Below are positions 39,501 through 49,580 of a stretch of 64,000 nucleotides of DNA, piece after piece. The position numbers and the translations under genes were made by a program. Each line of letters begins with the position of its first letter. Positions within the stretch are counted from its first letter, which is position 1. The notes under the pieces are model-generated. The model did not search any database, was not told the origin of the DNA, and saw only the letters and a program-made list of their open reading frames with translations. The stretch comes from Prorocentrum cordatum (Eukaryota; Sar; Dinophyceae; Prorocentrales; Prorocentraceae). The DNA lies in contig CAUYUJ010018885.1 of NCBI GenBank assembly GCA_963575745.1, positions 59,269 to 123,268 of the forward strand. Direction: 5' to 3'.

Positions 39501-42200
39501 CCAGCACCTCGCTGCCTGTATGCTGTTCGACCTCATGTTTGATCTCAACTCCAGGTTTCAACCAGGGCTTGAGGCACGTACTTGGGTTGATGATGTGAAC
39601 TCGCGAGCTGAAGGCACGGCCAAGAATGTGAACAATCAGACTGTATCGTGGTGGCTTTCAAAGAGAGGTTAGATCAGCTGCACCTCTCTCTCTGTCTAGC
39701 AAATCCTGTGTCATCGCTTCAACTGCCACCATTGCCAGGACAGTTTCAAACGAGCTCAAGCAGTCAGGAATTAGCATTCAGGTTGCACAGCGCCCCTGAT
39801 TTAGGCATCGATCGGGGGCCCCACGTCCACATCCGTAGGTCTAGGGGTCTCCAGCGTTGGCGTAAAGGGGTCCGCAGGGGCAACCGCATCTCCACGCTGA
39901 GATCCCTGAAACAGCATATTAGACTCAAACTGTTTAAAACCGGTGCCGTGCCCCAGGCGATGTACGAATCTAAAGTTTTTGGAGCGTCTCCCAGCCGATT
40001 GAAAAAACTACGGCAGGCGGCGGCGTGTGCAGTGTGGGAACAGAAGCAGGGCAGGTGTTTAACCACGGTCCTGGCTCTCAGATTTGGGTCTCGCGATCCA
40101 GCCATCGTGGCCGTGCTTGACTTGTTAGTTGAGTGGTTTCGCTTTCTCAAGAAAGACGACACGCCCATCGGTCGTCTGCAGAAGTCTTGGGAGCGCGTTT
40201 ACGCTCGCATTATTTCCAGTCCTCTCAAGCGTCGCTGGTCCAATATTAAGGGGCCGATTTCTGCCATTATCACCTCTCTCCTTTCTCTTGGGTGGGACAC
40301 TCCCGGGCTCCTCGAGTGGCTGGATCCATTCGAAGAGCGCTGGGAGGCCCCCACTCAAGACCCCTCGTCCCTTGCTGCTTGCCTGGCCGCCTTCGACCCC
40401 TCCGACCTGCTGGCCGCCGTGCACGCCTCCGTGGAGCGGAAGCTTTGGGCAGGCGCGTCCGCACAGCACCTGGGGGGTGGGCTGCAGGAAGGCGTGGATC
40501 TCTTCAGCCTCCGCCTGCAGCTGTCGAGGCTAGGCAAGGCACAAGAGTACGAACGGCAGGCGGCCATCGAGTGTGCAGCCGCGGCCGGTATGTGGCCCAG
40601 ACAGAGAGTTGCAGGGTGTGCCATTGGCGAATTCGACCCCACTTGCCCCAGATGTGGTCTCGCCCCTGAGACGCTCAGGCATCGTGTGTGGGAGTGCCTG
40701 TGCAATGACTCTCTTCCCGAGTGTACTGATTCAGTTGATCTTGTTGAGGCGGCGAAGACCGCCCTCGATTCAGATACCAACGTGTATTTTTGGATTCGTG
40801 GCCTCATCCCTGCTTCCCTTGTCGCTATCCCTGCCCCTCCTGACGCTGTCGATACGCACGACGTCGAGTATCCAGCGAATGAAGGCGAGGGCCCACCCCC
40901 CGAGCGCGACACGCGCCACGGCGAGGAGGGAGCCCCGCCTGAGGTGCTGGGACGTCTTTGTGCGGGGGACAGGTCGGGTGGTGAGCATGCCAAAGACCCA
41001 AGGTTGCGTCGATGTGCCTGGGCGTGGGTCGAGGTTAACCCCGCTTTGCCCCATGTCCAACTGTACCGCCGTCGTAGTGCTGCCCTCGCTGGTCGCAGAC
41101 AGACCAGCAACCGAGCAGAGTTGAAAGCATTTTTGGACTGTTTATTGCACGCGCGCGAAGATCTGACATTCCTGACAGATAGCGGTTACGTTGCGCGTGG
41201 AATGGCTTCGGCTCCAGGCTGGGTCCAAGCCTGGATCTAACCAGGACCTCTGGCACGCCCTCTCGCTCGACCTCCGCTCCTGCCCCCTTCGCAGGATCGC
41301 CTTAATTAAAGTTGAAAGCCATGTGGATGCGGAAAGATTCCGCACGAGCGGCCTCCCCGAGCTATTCAGATTGGCCAACCACGAGGCCGACAGAGTAGCC
41401 GGGTGGGAGGCTGCTCAGAATCAGGTTTCTCCGGAGACCGCCGGCAGCGTCCTTGGAGTGGACGCCGTCGCTGAGCAGGTCCGAGCTCGTCTCGCAGCCA
41501 CCTTGATCGCGTCTGCCAGTCACGATTCCAGGGGGCAAAGAGAGCGGGCCAGGCCGCTCGAAGGAGTTCGGAAAGCGGGCTTGACTCGCCTCGAGAAAGC
41601 GGTCGTTTCTTCCGCCCATCGTCCTTGTTTCGTTTTCGAGGGGTCTCGGATTTCGTGTGCAGTGTGTCGCCAGAAGCCGGCTCGGAGCGGAGCTATCGAG
41701 TGGCTCGCGACCCTTTGCACCCCGATCGACCCTCGCGCTACCCTCTCTGCCTCCTCCATTGGCCCCATTCGCATCGGTAACCAAGAGGTGCACAGCTCAC
41801 ACACGTGCAAGTTTTTTGAGCACGCTGACGGATGGGCATGCACCAGCTGTGGGGCCATCGGAATGGACAGAGCTATCCAAGGCCTCGCCCAGGAATGCTC
41901 GCATCAGATTTCTTCCAAAGGAGAGGATAACTTGCGCAAGCTCCGCCGAGGCCTCCTCCCAGGTGCCTCCGCTCGCGCCAAGGCCTTCAACAGGAGGGCG
42001 CGCGAGGGGCATGGAGGGGTAGCTCACCTTCCTCTTCCTCCGCCTCCCCCCCCTCTCTGAGCTCATTGGAGCGCTCGGTGCAAAAAAATTATAGCCGGAG
42101 TGCAATATCCCCAAACAGGGTTTTTAGACCCACTGTGGTTTCCAAGGTCGATCGCGTGCCCGTCCAGTGCGGGCTGGCATGGCATGTTAAAACATGCCTC
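39500..42200 (+). mobile_element. LINE-C: 5'-truncated non-LTR retrotransposon
   Basis: Begins within the RT domain just after a TCC tract and runs to a second TCC tract (42199-42340) in the same orientation. The last bases before the tail form a hairpin, GGCATGTT / AACATGCC (42181-42198). 5' truncation is typical of target-primed reverse transcription. Confidence 0.8.
39540..42058 (+). pseudogene. LINE-C ORF2 3' part: end of RT, RNase H, C-terminal zinc fingers
   Basis: Begins with ARTWVDDVNSR at about 39571-39603, the RT catalytic box with both Asp present, in one frame. Near 39640 it shifts to the 39648-41240 frame: RT thumb and connection (LKQHIRLKLFKTGAVPQ), then a finger, CPRCGLAPETLRHRVWEC (about 40644-40700). 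RNase H starts near 40960 (GDRSGGEHAK) and continues with SNRAELKAFLDC and FLTDSGYVA. Near 41235 the frame shifts again and RNase H ends with KVESHVDAERF and NHEADRVAGWEA. Two C-terminal fingers follow (FVFEGSRISCAVC; CKFFEHADGWACTSCGAIG), with the stop at 42056-42058. The two frameshifts and truncation make it inactive. It belongs to the same broad LINE group as LINE-D (compare CQRCHRSRESSRHRFWEC there). Confidence 0.8.
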
Positions 42201-42340
42201 CTCCTCCTCCTCCTCCTCCTCCTCCTCCTTTTCCTCCTCCTTCTCCTCCTGCTCCTCCTCCTCCTCCTCCTCCTCCTCCTCCTCCTCCTCCTCTTCCTCC
42301 TCCTCCTCCTCCTCCTCCTCCACCTCCTCTTCATCCCGAA
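42199..42340. repeat. TCC microsatellite following LINE-C
   Basis: Starts immediately after the 3' hairpin of LINE-C. Its last part (CCTCCTCTTCATCCCGAACG) and the sequence after it are duplicated at 52550-52580. Confidence 0.9.
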
Positions 42341-43487
42341 CGGCATCTCGGAGCCCAGAGTTGCGAGGATGTCTCCAGCGTAACGGGCTGGACCACCTCG
42401 CGCGCGGCATCTCGGACCCCAGAGTTGCGACGATGTCTCGGGCGAAACGTGGTGCGAGGAAGTTTCAGGCGAAACGGGCCGGACCACCTCGAGCGCGGCG
42501 TCTCAGAGCTCCGAGTTGCGGGGGCCTCCTGGGGCCTCCTGGGACCTCCTGGTGACCTCCTGGGGCTTCCTTCTGGGCCTCCTGTGGCCTCCTGGACCCC
42601 ACCTGGGGTTTCCTGAAGCCTCTTGGGGCTCCCAGGGGGGGATATCTAACACGTGGCCGTCGGAGCCCCCCAAAATGGGGGGGGAGCACAAGAGCAGGAA
42701 AAATCAACGAATCGACACCGGAAGTGTATTAACTGGACACGTTCTGCTAGGGGGCCTCCTGGGGCCTCCTGGGAGCCTCCTGGGAATCTCCTGGGGATCC
42801 CTGGGGCCTGTCCTGGGCGTCCTGCGGCCTCCTGAAGCTCTCTGGGGCCTCCTGGGAGCCACATGTGGTCTTCTGGGCCCCCAGGCTGGACCACCTCTTG
42901 CGCAGCATCTGAGAGCTCAGAGTTGCGAGAATGTCTTGTGCGAAACGGGCCGGACCACCTTGCGCACTGCATCTCAGAGCTCAGAGTTGCGAGGATGTCT
43001 CAGGCGAGATGGGCCGGACCACCTCGCGCAGGGCATTTCGGAGCCCAGAGTTGCGAGGATGTCTCCACCGTGACGGGCTGGACCACCTCGCGCGCGGCAT
43101 TTCGGACCCCAGAGTTGCGACGATGTCTCGGGCGAAACGTGGTGCGAGGAAGTCTCAGGCGAAACGGGCCGGACCACCTCGAGCGCGGCGTCTCAGAGCT
43201 CCGGGTTGCGGGTGCCTCCTGGTGCCTCCTGGGGCCTCCTGGGGACCTCCTGGAGCTTCCTCCTGGGCCTCCTGTGGCCTCCTGGACCCCACCTGGGGTT
43301 TCCTGAAGCCTCTTGGGGCTCCCAGGGGGGATATCTAACCTGTGGCCGTTTGGGCCTTTCCAAATGGAGGGGGGGGGCGCACAAGAGCAGGAAAGATCAA
43401 CGAATCGACACCGGATGTGTATTAACTTGACACGTTATGATAGGGGGCCTCTTGGGGCCTCCTGAGAGCCTCCTGGGAATCTCCTGG
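42341..43487. repeat. Complex repeat field, left of the copia element
   Basis: Mixture of a 64-bp unit (GAGGATGTCTCAGGCGAAAC, GGGCCGGACCACCTCGCG, GCATCTCGGAGC), a GGCCTCCTGG minisatellite and a conserved block of about 70 bp (ACAAGAGCAGGAAA, AATCGACACCGG, GTGTATTAACT) at about 42677-42752 and 43375-43443. Related blocks lie at 52916-52985 and 53236-53305. Frames across it are repeat artefacts. Confidence 0.85.
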
Positions 43488-43492
43488 GGGCC

Positions 43493-43644
43493 TGTTGATT
43501 CAGTGCGTATTGCCTCACTCCGCTGCCGTTTGGGCACTAGCTAGCTTGGTGACTCGCGGTGGGGCACCCGCGAGAGGAGAACAAGCTAGCCCTCACTCTT
43601 TCCAGAGGGCCCGGAGGACCCTTACTACCGCTCGGGCATTGACA
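43493..43644 (+). repeat. 5' LTR
   Basis: 152 bp, TG...CA ends. Contains a nested hairpin: outer arms GCTAGCTTG (43540-43548) and CAAGCTAGC (43582-43590), inner arms CTCGCGG (43553-43559) and CCGCGAG (43568-43574). Both hairpins are conserved in the 3' LTR. Confidence 0.95.
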
Positions 43645-43648
43645 CTAG

Positions 43649-43660
43649 CTTGAGCCACCA
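43649..43660 (+). promoter_or_regulatory. Candidate primer-binding region after the 5' LTR
   Basis: CTTGAGCCACCA begins 4 nt after the LTR, where a primer-binding site is expected. It does not start with the TGG expected for a tRNA CCA end. Its first nine bases are complementary to the 3' end of the SL exon (TGGCTCAAG). Which primer is used is unknown. Confidence 0.3.
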
Positions 43661-43675
43661 GCCCTGAGTACAGCC

Positions 43676-45215
43676 ATGGCGGACGGAGGCAGCGCTGGAG
43701 TGAGCAGCATTCGTGACCGACGATTCTCCGGGGAAGGAGCAGCTGCAGTCCAGGATTACAAGGCTTGGAAGTAATGGGCACGAGCAAGACTGCTGGTGGA
43801 AAAGGGGCGCGGAGGCAAGTCTGAGACCTTCGGCCCCATGTTGTACACCCTCTTGGAGGGAACGGCCGTGGACGCTCTGGAACATGTGGAGCTGGACGAG
43901 TTGGCAGTCGACGGCGGTGAAGAGAAGCTGTTCGCCGTCCTGGACGCACGATACCCAGAGCGAGAGGCGGCCGACCGAGTGGGAGACGCGCTGGAGTCCG
44001 TGTTTGGTCTGAAGATCGTGAAGGCGGAGCTCACTAGTGCGTACGTGGGCCGAGCCCAGACGATATTCATGAAGGCAAAGAAGGAGGGCGTGGAAATCCC
44101 TGATGTCGCTCAAGGATTTCTCCTTCTTCGGGGCGCCCGCCTCGGAGGCGACCGGCGCGCCGTCGTCCCCGCGGCCAGCGAGAGGCAGTGGACGTTTGAG
44201 AAGTTGGCCCTGGCACTCAAGACGGTCTACCCGAAGGTGCTGCCTGAGCACGGCGTGCACCTGGTGGAGGACGACTACGTGTGGGAGGCGGCGGGTGAAG
44301 AGCATCCTCCCGCGGCAAGCTCCCAGGAGGAGGTGGATGCGTTCCTGGCGGAGGTCGAGCAGGATCGTGAGGAACCCGTAGAAGAGGATGAGGCCATCCA
44401 GGTGCTGGCGACGTGGAAGGAGACCCGAGTGGCGGTCGCCGAGGAGCGGAAGAAGCGTGGGCTGCCACCTCCACAGGCGCCCGATCTGAAGAAGTTCTCC
44501 GCTCGGGTCCGCTGCTGGGCATGTAAGCAGGTGGGTCACTTCAGCAAGGAGTGCCCGAAACGAGCTGGCAAGAGTGGCGGCAAGGGCCGCTTCGGCCAGA
44601 GGTTCGGGGTTGGCTTCGTCGAGAGTTTCTTCGCTGGAGAAAAAGAGGCCGACCCCTGGAGTGAGATCGAGGAGATCCTGGCAACCTGGGACGACAGGGG
44701 CCTCGGAGAGCAGCTGACCGAGGATCATTTCACGCGTCGGCGAAAGGAGTTGGACGAGATCGCCGACGACGACGACGCGGCGGAGACGTTCATGGTGCAC
44801 TCACCGGGCGCCGGGGTGATCGACCCAGGTTGCGCGAGGGCCCTGATTGGCTTGGACACGCTGAGCGAGCTGATCAAGACGTCTGGGAACGACATCGAGA
44901 TCGACGAGGACCACAAAGTGGTCACGTTCAGTGGGTTCAGCGGTGCAACACTCCATCGGCGTCTGCAAGATCCCGTGGAGGCTCGGCAACCACCTCGAGA
45001 TGGTCGACGCGTACGTGGTCCCGGGCCAGGCGGGCCTCTTTCTGAGCAAGCCCCTCCAGAAGAAGCTAGGATGCACGCTGGATATGGAGAATGACGAGCT
45101 GGTCTTCCCGAAGTTGGGCGTCCGCGTGCTGCTCCAGACGACCCGCGGCGGACACTGCGAGGTGCTGCTCGACGGATCATCAGCGGCCCCCATCGCGAGC
45201 AAGGATTTTCAGTAG
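43676..45215 (+). pseudogene. copia gag and protease (stop and frameshift)
   Basis: ATG 43676 (MADGGSAGVSS) reads 32 codons to an in-frame TAA at 43772-43774, then continues in the same frame (WARARLLVEKGRGG) without another ATG. Capsid-like helical sequence follows to about 44450. A CCHC knuckle, CWACKQVGHFSKEC, lies at 44514-44555, then a Lys/Gly-rich stretch. Protease starts near 44816 with GAGVIDPGCARALIG; the usual Asp-Ser/Thr-Gly triad is Asp-Pro-Gly here. Near 44950 the frame shifts. The protease continues with IPWRLGNHLEMVDAYVVPG and LFLSKPLQKKLGC in the 44931-45215 frame, ending at a TAG. Another shift near 45205 would be needed to enter the next frame. Confidence 0.8.
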
Positions 45216-45247
45216 GGCCGGGCCGTAGCCCTGAGGCCGTAGACGAG

Positions 45248-46636
45248 ATGCGCGTTGCGAGCCAAGCAAGTTCGCGGAGACCCGTCATCATGGAGGTGTT
45301 CTCTCCCCCGGGGCTGACCAAGTGGGCCAAGGAGTTTGGGTTTGAGGATGGCGGCGCATGCGATTTGCAGACAGGTTGGGGTGCCCGCCAGCGCGAGGAC
45401 GTCTCCCGGCTTTCCTGCGACCTGGAGACCAAGGATCCGTTCCTCGTTTCGCGCAGTCCCCCCTGTGGCAAGCTGTCGCCACTGCAGGCTCTCACGCCCG
45501 AGGACCGACGCAAGGGCCCTGAGAGGTTTGAGCGCGAGTTTCAGGAAGTTGTCTCTTTTATTGTCTTGTGCCTGGTGACTGCGGAGTGGCAGATGATGCG
45601 CGGGAAGCATTTCATACTCGAGCAATCCCGAGGGAGTTCGGCATGGGGCTTGAAGGAGATGACTTATTTCCTGACGGAGTTTTCCCCCTTCATCGCAGAG
45701 GCGGCGGCGTGCAGGTTTGGCACGCTGGACCGGGTGTCAGGGGTTCCCCTCGCCAAGGTCTGGCGCTTCGCCTCGGATCTCCCGGAGGTGGCCGAGGAGG
45801 TGGGCCGCCAGTGCCGAGGCGGTCACGGGCATCAGGACGTGATGGACAGCGCTGGCGGCGTGAAGCGTTCGGTCTGGTCCCAGATCTATCCGGACAGACT
45901 GGCGAAGGCGTTAGTGAAAGGCGCCTACCGGGCCAGAATGGAGAACCAGAGCTACAACCGCCAGACGGCCGCCCACGAGGCGGAGGCCATGGGGGTCGGC
46001 GACCAGGGGAAGGACGAGGAGGCGGACACCGAGGGTAAGGATCGCCTCGCCCGGGACGACCTGTACCATGGCCAGCCGCAGACCATCGAGGCTGGCTTGC
46101 GCCGTCTACACGTCAATCTCGGCCACGCCCCTGTGCCTACCATGATGAGACATCTACGCCATGCGAATGCGACCGAGGGTGTCCTGAAGATGGCCGCGGA
46201 GTTTCGCTGCCCAGAGTGCGGCGTCAAGGCTGACCCGAAGGCGGTTCGCCCAGCGGCACAAGACATTGCGCAGCCCCTTTTGAGATCCATCGGCATGGAC
46301 GTGAAGGAGCTCCCGGGCTGGATGCCTGATCAGATCGCCAAGGCACTCAACATCGTGTGCGATACGTCGTCGCTGCAGTCCATGACTCCGTTCGATGAGG
46401 GCGATGACGAGGTGGCGGCCGACCTGTTGCGCCTGTGCCGAGACAATTGGATTCGGCCATACCTGTGCCCGATGTGGATCCGCCTTGACCCGGCGAAGCC
46501 TCACGTGTCCAAGGTCTTCACGAGTGCGATGGAGCGGGACGGGACCACAATCCTGGACACGGCCGGCAGCGCCAAGGAGCAGAACGGGAAGGTGGAGCGG
46601 CATGACAGTGGTTCGCCCAGATGCTGCGCGCCGTGA
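45248..46636 (+). pseudogene. copia pol: methyltransferase-like module plus integrase N-terminal half
   Basis: The frame upstream of ATG 45248 is open, so this is probably a polyprotein segment, not an independent start. Residues of about 15-215 do not belong to standard copia pol. They read MEVFSPPGLTKWAKEFGF, DPFLVSRSPPCGKLSPLQ, then RGKHFILEQSRGSSAWGL. This resembles the fold order of C5-type DNA methyltransferases: a cofactor-loop-like start, a PC-containing catalytic-loop-like motif, then a motif with Glu. After about 46090 comes the GAG-pre-integrase zinc region (LHVNLGHAP...MRHLRHAN...FRCPEC). The integrase core follows with GMDVKEL (Asp), IRLDPAKPHVSKVF (Asp) and KEQNGKVERH (Glu). Near 46605 the frame is lost; the expected continuation (QWFAQMLRAVIAS) is in another frame. 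Confidence 0.75.
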
Positions 46637-46655
46637 TCGCGAGTAGCGCGAATGC

Positions 46656-47801
46656 GTGGTGCAGGTGCAGGAGGCCAAGAACTCTCTCCTAAGCGTCGGC
46701 GGGGTCAGCCCGGCCCAGATCGTTTTCGGGCGGAACCCCGAGGTGCCAGAGGGCCTGCTGGTGGACTCGCCGGACATCGTGGCGAACAGCGCAGTCCTGC
46801 ACGACCCGCCGGCGGCGTTTGCTGCTCGAGTCCGCGCGGTGGCCAGGCGACAGGTTCTGAGCTACAACGACAAGCCGGCGACCCGCCTGGCCCTGGACGC
46901 GCGGCCCCGGAAGCTTGTGAAGCACCAGCCGGGCGACATGGTGGCGGTCTGGCGCAACGTGAACAAGGTGGCTGGGCGACGCGCCCACTATCGTTGGAGG
47001 CCTGGCGCGTGCATGGGCGCGGTCCGCGGCAACTATTGGATTGCCGTGCCGGGCAGTGTGCTGAAGGCCTCGCCAGAGCAGCTGCGCCCCGCCAACTCGG
47101 AGGAGAGGGCAGCGTGGCGCCTAGTGGGGTCGTCGCTACGGACTCACACCGTCGACCTGGATGACATGAAGGCGAAGTTCTACTCGGACATCGCCGCGGA
47201 CGCGCGGCCGCCGGAGGCCGCCGATGAGGAGGAGTCCGTCCCAGAGACAGCAGGAGGCGACGCGCGGCCGGCACCGCCAGAGGCCCCTCCACAACCCGAG
47301 GCCTCACCACCTGCCGAAGCAGAGCCGCCTGCTGCCGACTCAGCGGAGATCCCGGCCCCAGGGGATGCGCCGGGGGACAGGCCTAACGAGGAGACGGAGG
47401 GCGATCAAGGCTGTGCTGGGTCTGCTGGAGCTCCTGTCGACTCCGAGCCGGCGGAGGTCCGGAAGCGGCTGCGATGCAAGACGTATGTGGAGGAGGCGAA
47501 GCGCCCCCGCGTCGGGAGCGAAGTGCCGATGCCTCCTGGGAGCGGGGGCCTGGACCCTCAGGCTGCGAGGACGAGTTCAGCCCTCAAGCGAAGCCTGTCA
47601 GCTCGCCGGCCTGGACGCCCCAAGCAGCAGCGTGTGCAGTCAGTTCTGGCAGTTACGGCCTCGCCCCACAGCGATGACGACGACGAGATCTTGGCGGTGG
47701 ACATAAAGGAGGTCCTGCTGGCCAGAGGCAGGCGAGAGCTTGACAGGCGGGAACCGCGCTGGTGTTCAAAGGACGGGCTGGCCAAGATCGCACAGGGCTA
47801 A
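46656..47801 (+). pseudogene. copia pol: integrase C-terminal region and linker, ending at an in-frame stop
   Basis: Starts in the integrase tail (NSLLSVGGVSPAQIVFGRNP), then RPRKLVKHQPGDMVAVWR and GNYWIAVPGSVLKASPEQLRPA, a small beta-barrel-like C-terminal segment common in copia integrases. A disordered acidic and Pro-rich linker follows (about 47200-47430). It ends GLAKIAQG then TAA (47799-47801). The RT ORF continues in exactly this frame after the stop (AKECSKLIEKTQAW), so the TAA is a later nonsense change, not a gene boundary. The frame probably begins at a frameshift near 46650, because no ATG fits. Confidence 0.75.
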
Positions 47802-49580
47802 GCCAAGGAGTGCAGCAAGCTGATCGAGAAGACCCAGGCTTGGCGCCCTCTTCCGCTTGAGGAGTCGAGGAGAGTGCGGTCTACCCAGCCTGATCGCATC
47901 ATGAAGCCCCGACCGGTCCTGACGGAGAAGGAGGACGAGGAGGGCAACGTTGCAGTTAAGTGTAGGATGATCATCCAAGGGTTCAAGGACCCAGACCTTC
48001 TGGAGTTGGTGAAGGCGGGCCGCACTCAGGCCCCGACGCTGTCCTCAAACGGGAGGGCGTTCGTCCTCCAGACCATCGCTTCCGCCAAGTTTCCCTTGGC
48101 CATCGGGGACGTGGAGGGGGCCTTCCTCGAGACGGACGCGTCGCTGGCCCCGGCAGAGCACGGCGCGATCTACGTTTCGCTACCGTCGAAGTTCTTGCCG
48201 GACGGGATGCACGGGGATCAGCTCTGCGAGGTCATCAACGGCTACGGCCGGAGCGATCAGCCTCAGCTGTGGTGGCTGACCTTCAGCAAGTTCCTGGTCG
48301 AGGAGCTGGGCTTTGTGAAGCATCCCATGGACCCGTGCGTGCTGTTGCTGTTTGAGGATGTCGGCGACTCCGTGGAGTTCGACCTCGATGACTACCGGAT
48401 CATCGACGGCCAGGGAGCAGAGCCCCTTCGAGCGGCCCGGCCTGGCGACCTGTGTGGTGTCATCGGCCAGCACGTGGACGGCGGCGTGTTCGGCGGCCGG
48501 GGACCCAAGTGGGCCGAGGCTTTGTCGCAGCTGAGGAGCCGTTTTCCATACCGCAAGTGGCGCGAGAAGGAGGCCGAATTCGTCGGGCCCCGGCTGCGAC
48601 AGCTTTCCGACTACACCATTGTGCAGACGCAGCATCAGCACGCGGCTGAGGAGATGAAGCGAGTGTCGACCCGCCGACATGCGAGCGCTGACGCTCTGGC
48701 GGTCCCGTCAGAAATAAAAGATTTCATCTCCCTCAACCAGCGGGGGAACTGGCTGGCGACCCAGACCCGGCCAGACCTCAGCATCCTCGTGAGCTCGAAC
48801 CAACAGAAGATGCCCCACCCCACAGTCGGTGATATCAGGAAAGGAAATATGTTGGCTCGTCGTGCTCAGCAGTTTGCAGACCTCGAGATCCGATACCCCT
48901 CGATCCCAATCGCCGAGCTTACCATCATCCTCCACTCAGACTACTCGTCGAAAGAAATGTCCAACATGGGCCACACGCAGGGGGGCTACATCATCGGGGT
49001 GACTAACAGGGGCATGGAGCTAGGCAGGGTTTCCCCGTGGAGCCCCTTGATCTGGAGGAGTTATCGGGTGAAGCGGGTGGTCAAGTTTACGTTGGCGGGG
49101 GAGTCGTCTGTGATGACCGACGGTCTCGGACATTTGGAGTGGGTCATGTGCTTCTTCGCCATGGGGTTCTTTCGAGGCTTCACTCTTGGAGATCGGGCCA
49201 GGTATCTGAGTAAGTTCAAGAGTCTGGCGGTCATCGACTGCAAGAGTATCTATGACAACGTGTGCAAGATGGGGAGCCCGTCTGGGATCGACGATAAGAG
49301 ATGTACAGTAGATGTTGCCATAAGTAAGGAGAGTCTGGCACGTCTTGGGACCGTGCTGCGTTGGGGCCCCACGTCCCTGATGCTGGCGGATTGTCTCGCG
49401 AAGGATAAGGCGGAGCCCGCCGATCTCCTCCGAAGCTGTGTCCGCCACGGGACCTACCAGCTCGCCGATGAGAGCAGTGTCTTGGCTCAAGCATCGGCGG
49501 AGCGCGCCTTGCGGAAGCAGTTCGCGGCCCCACCGCCCGCGAAGAACTTGCGGGCAGATGGTGAAGATCGAGGCGAATAA
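47802..49580 (+). pseudogene. copia pol: reverse transcriptase and RNase H
   Basis: Open from the TAA at 47799 to 49580; ATG 47899 onwards is open but is not a natural start. RT: KCRMIIQGFKD, then FPLAIGDVEGAFLETD (motif A Asp present). Next comes VINGYGRSDQPQLWWLTFSKFLVEELGF, matching the copia LYGLKQAPRxW region but diverged. The catalytic box is GQHVDGGVFGG at about 48463-48495: the second Asp of the usual YVDD is Gly. RNase H: ILHSDYSSKEMS (Asp), FTLAGESSVMTD (Glu), AVIDCKSIYDN (Asp), LADCLAKDKAE (Asp), so its active site looks complete. The RT substitution should abolish polymerase activity. It needs only one base change from GAC, so it may be post-insertional. Confidence 0.85.

Noticed and set aside
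49473-49485. CTTGGCTCAAG as another SL relic before the extra copia ORF
   Set aside because: Only about ten bases match, and it encodes part of the RNase H-containing frame (VLAQAS). A match of this length is expected roughly by chance in the window.
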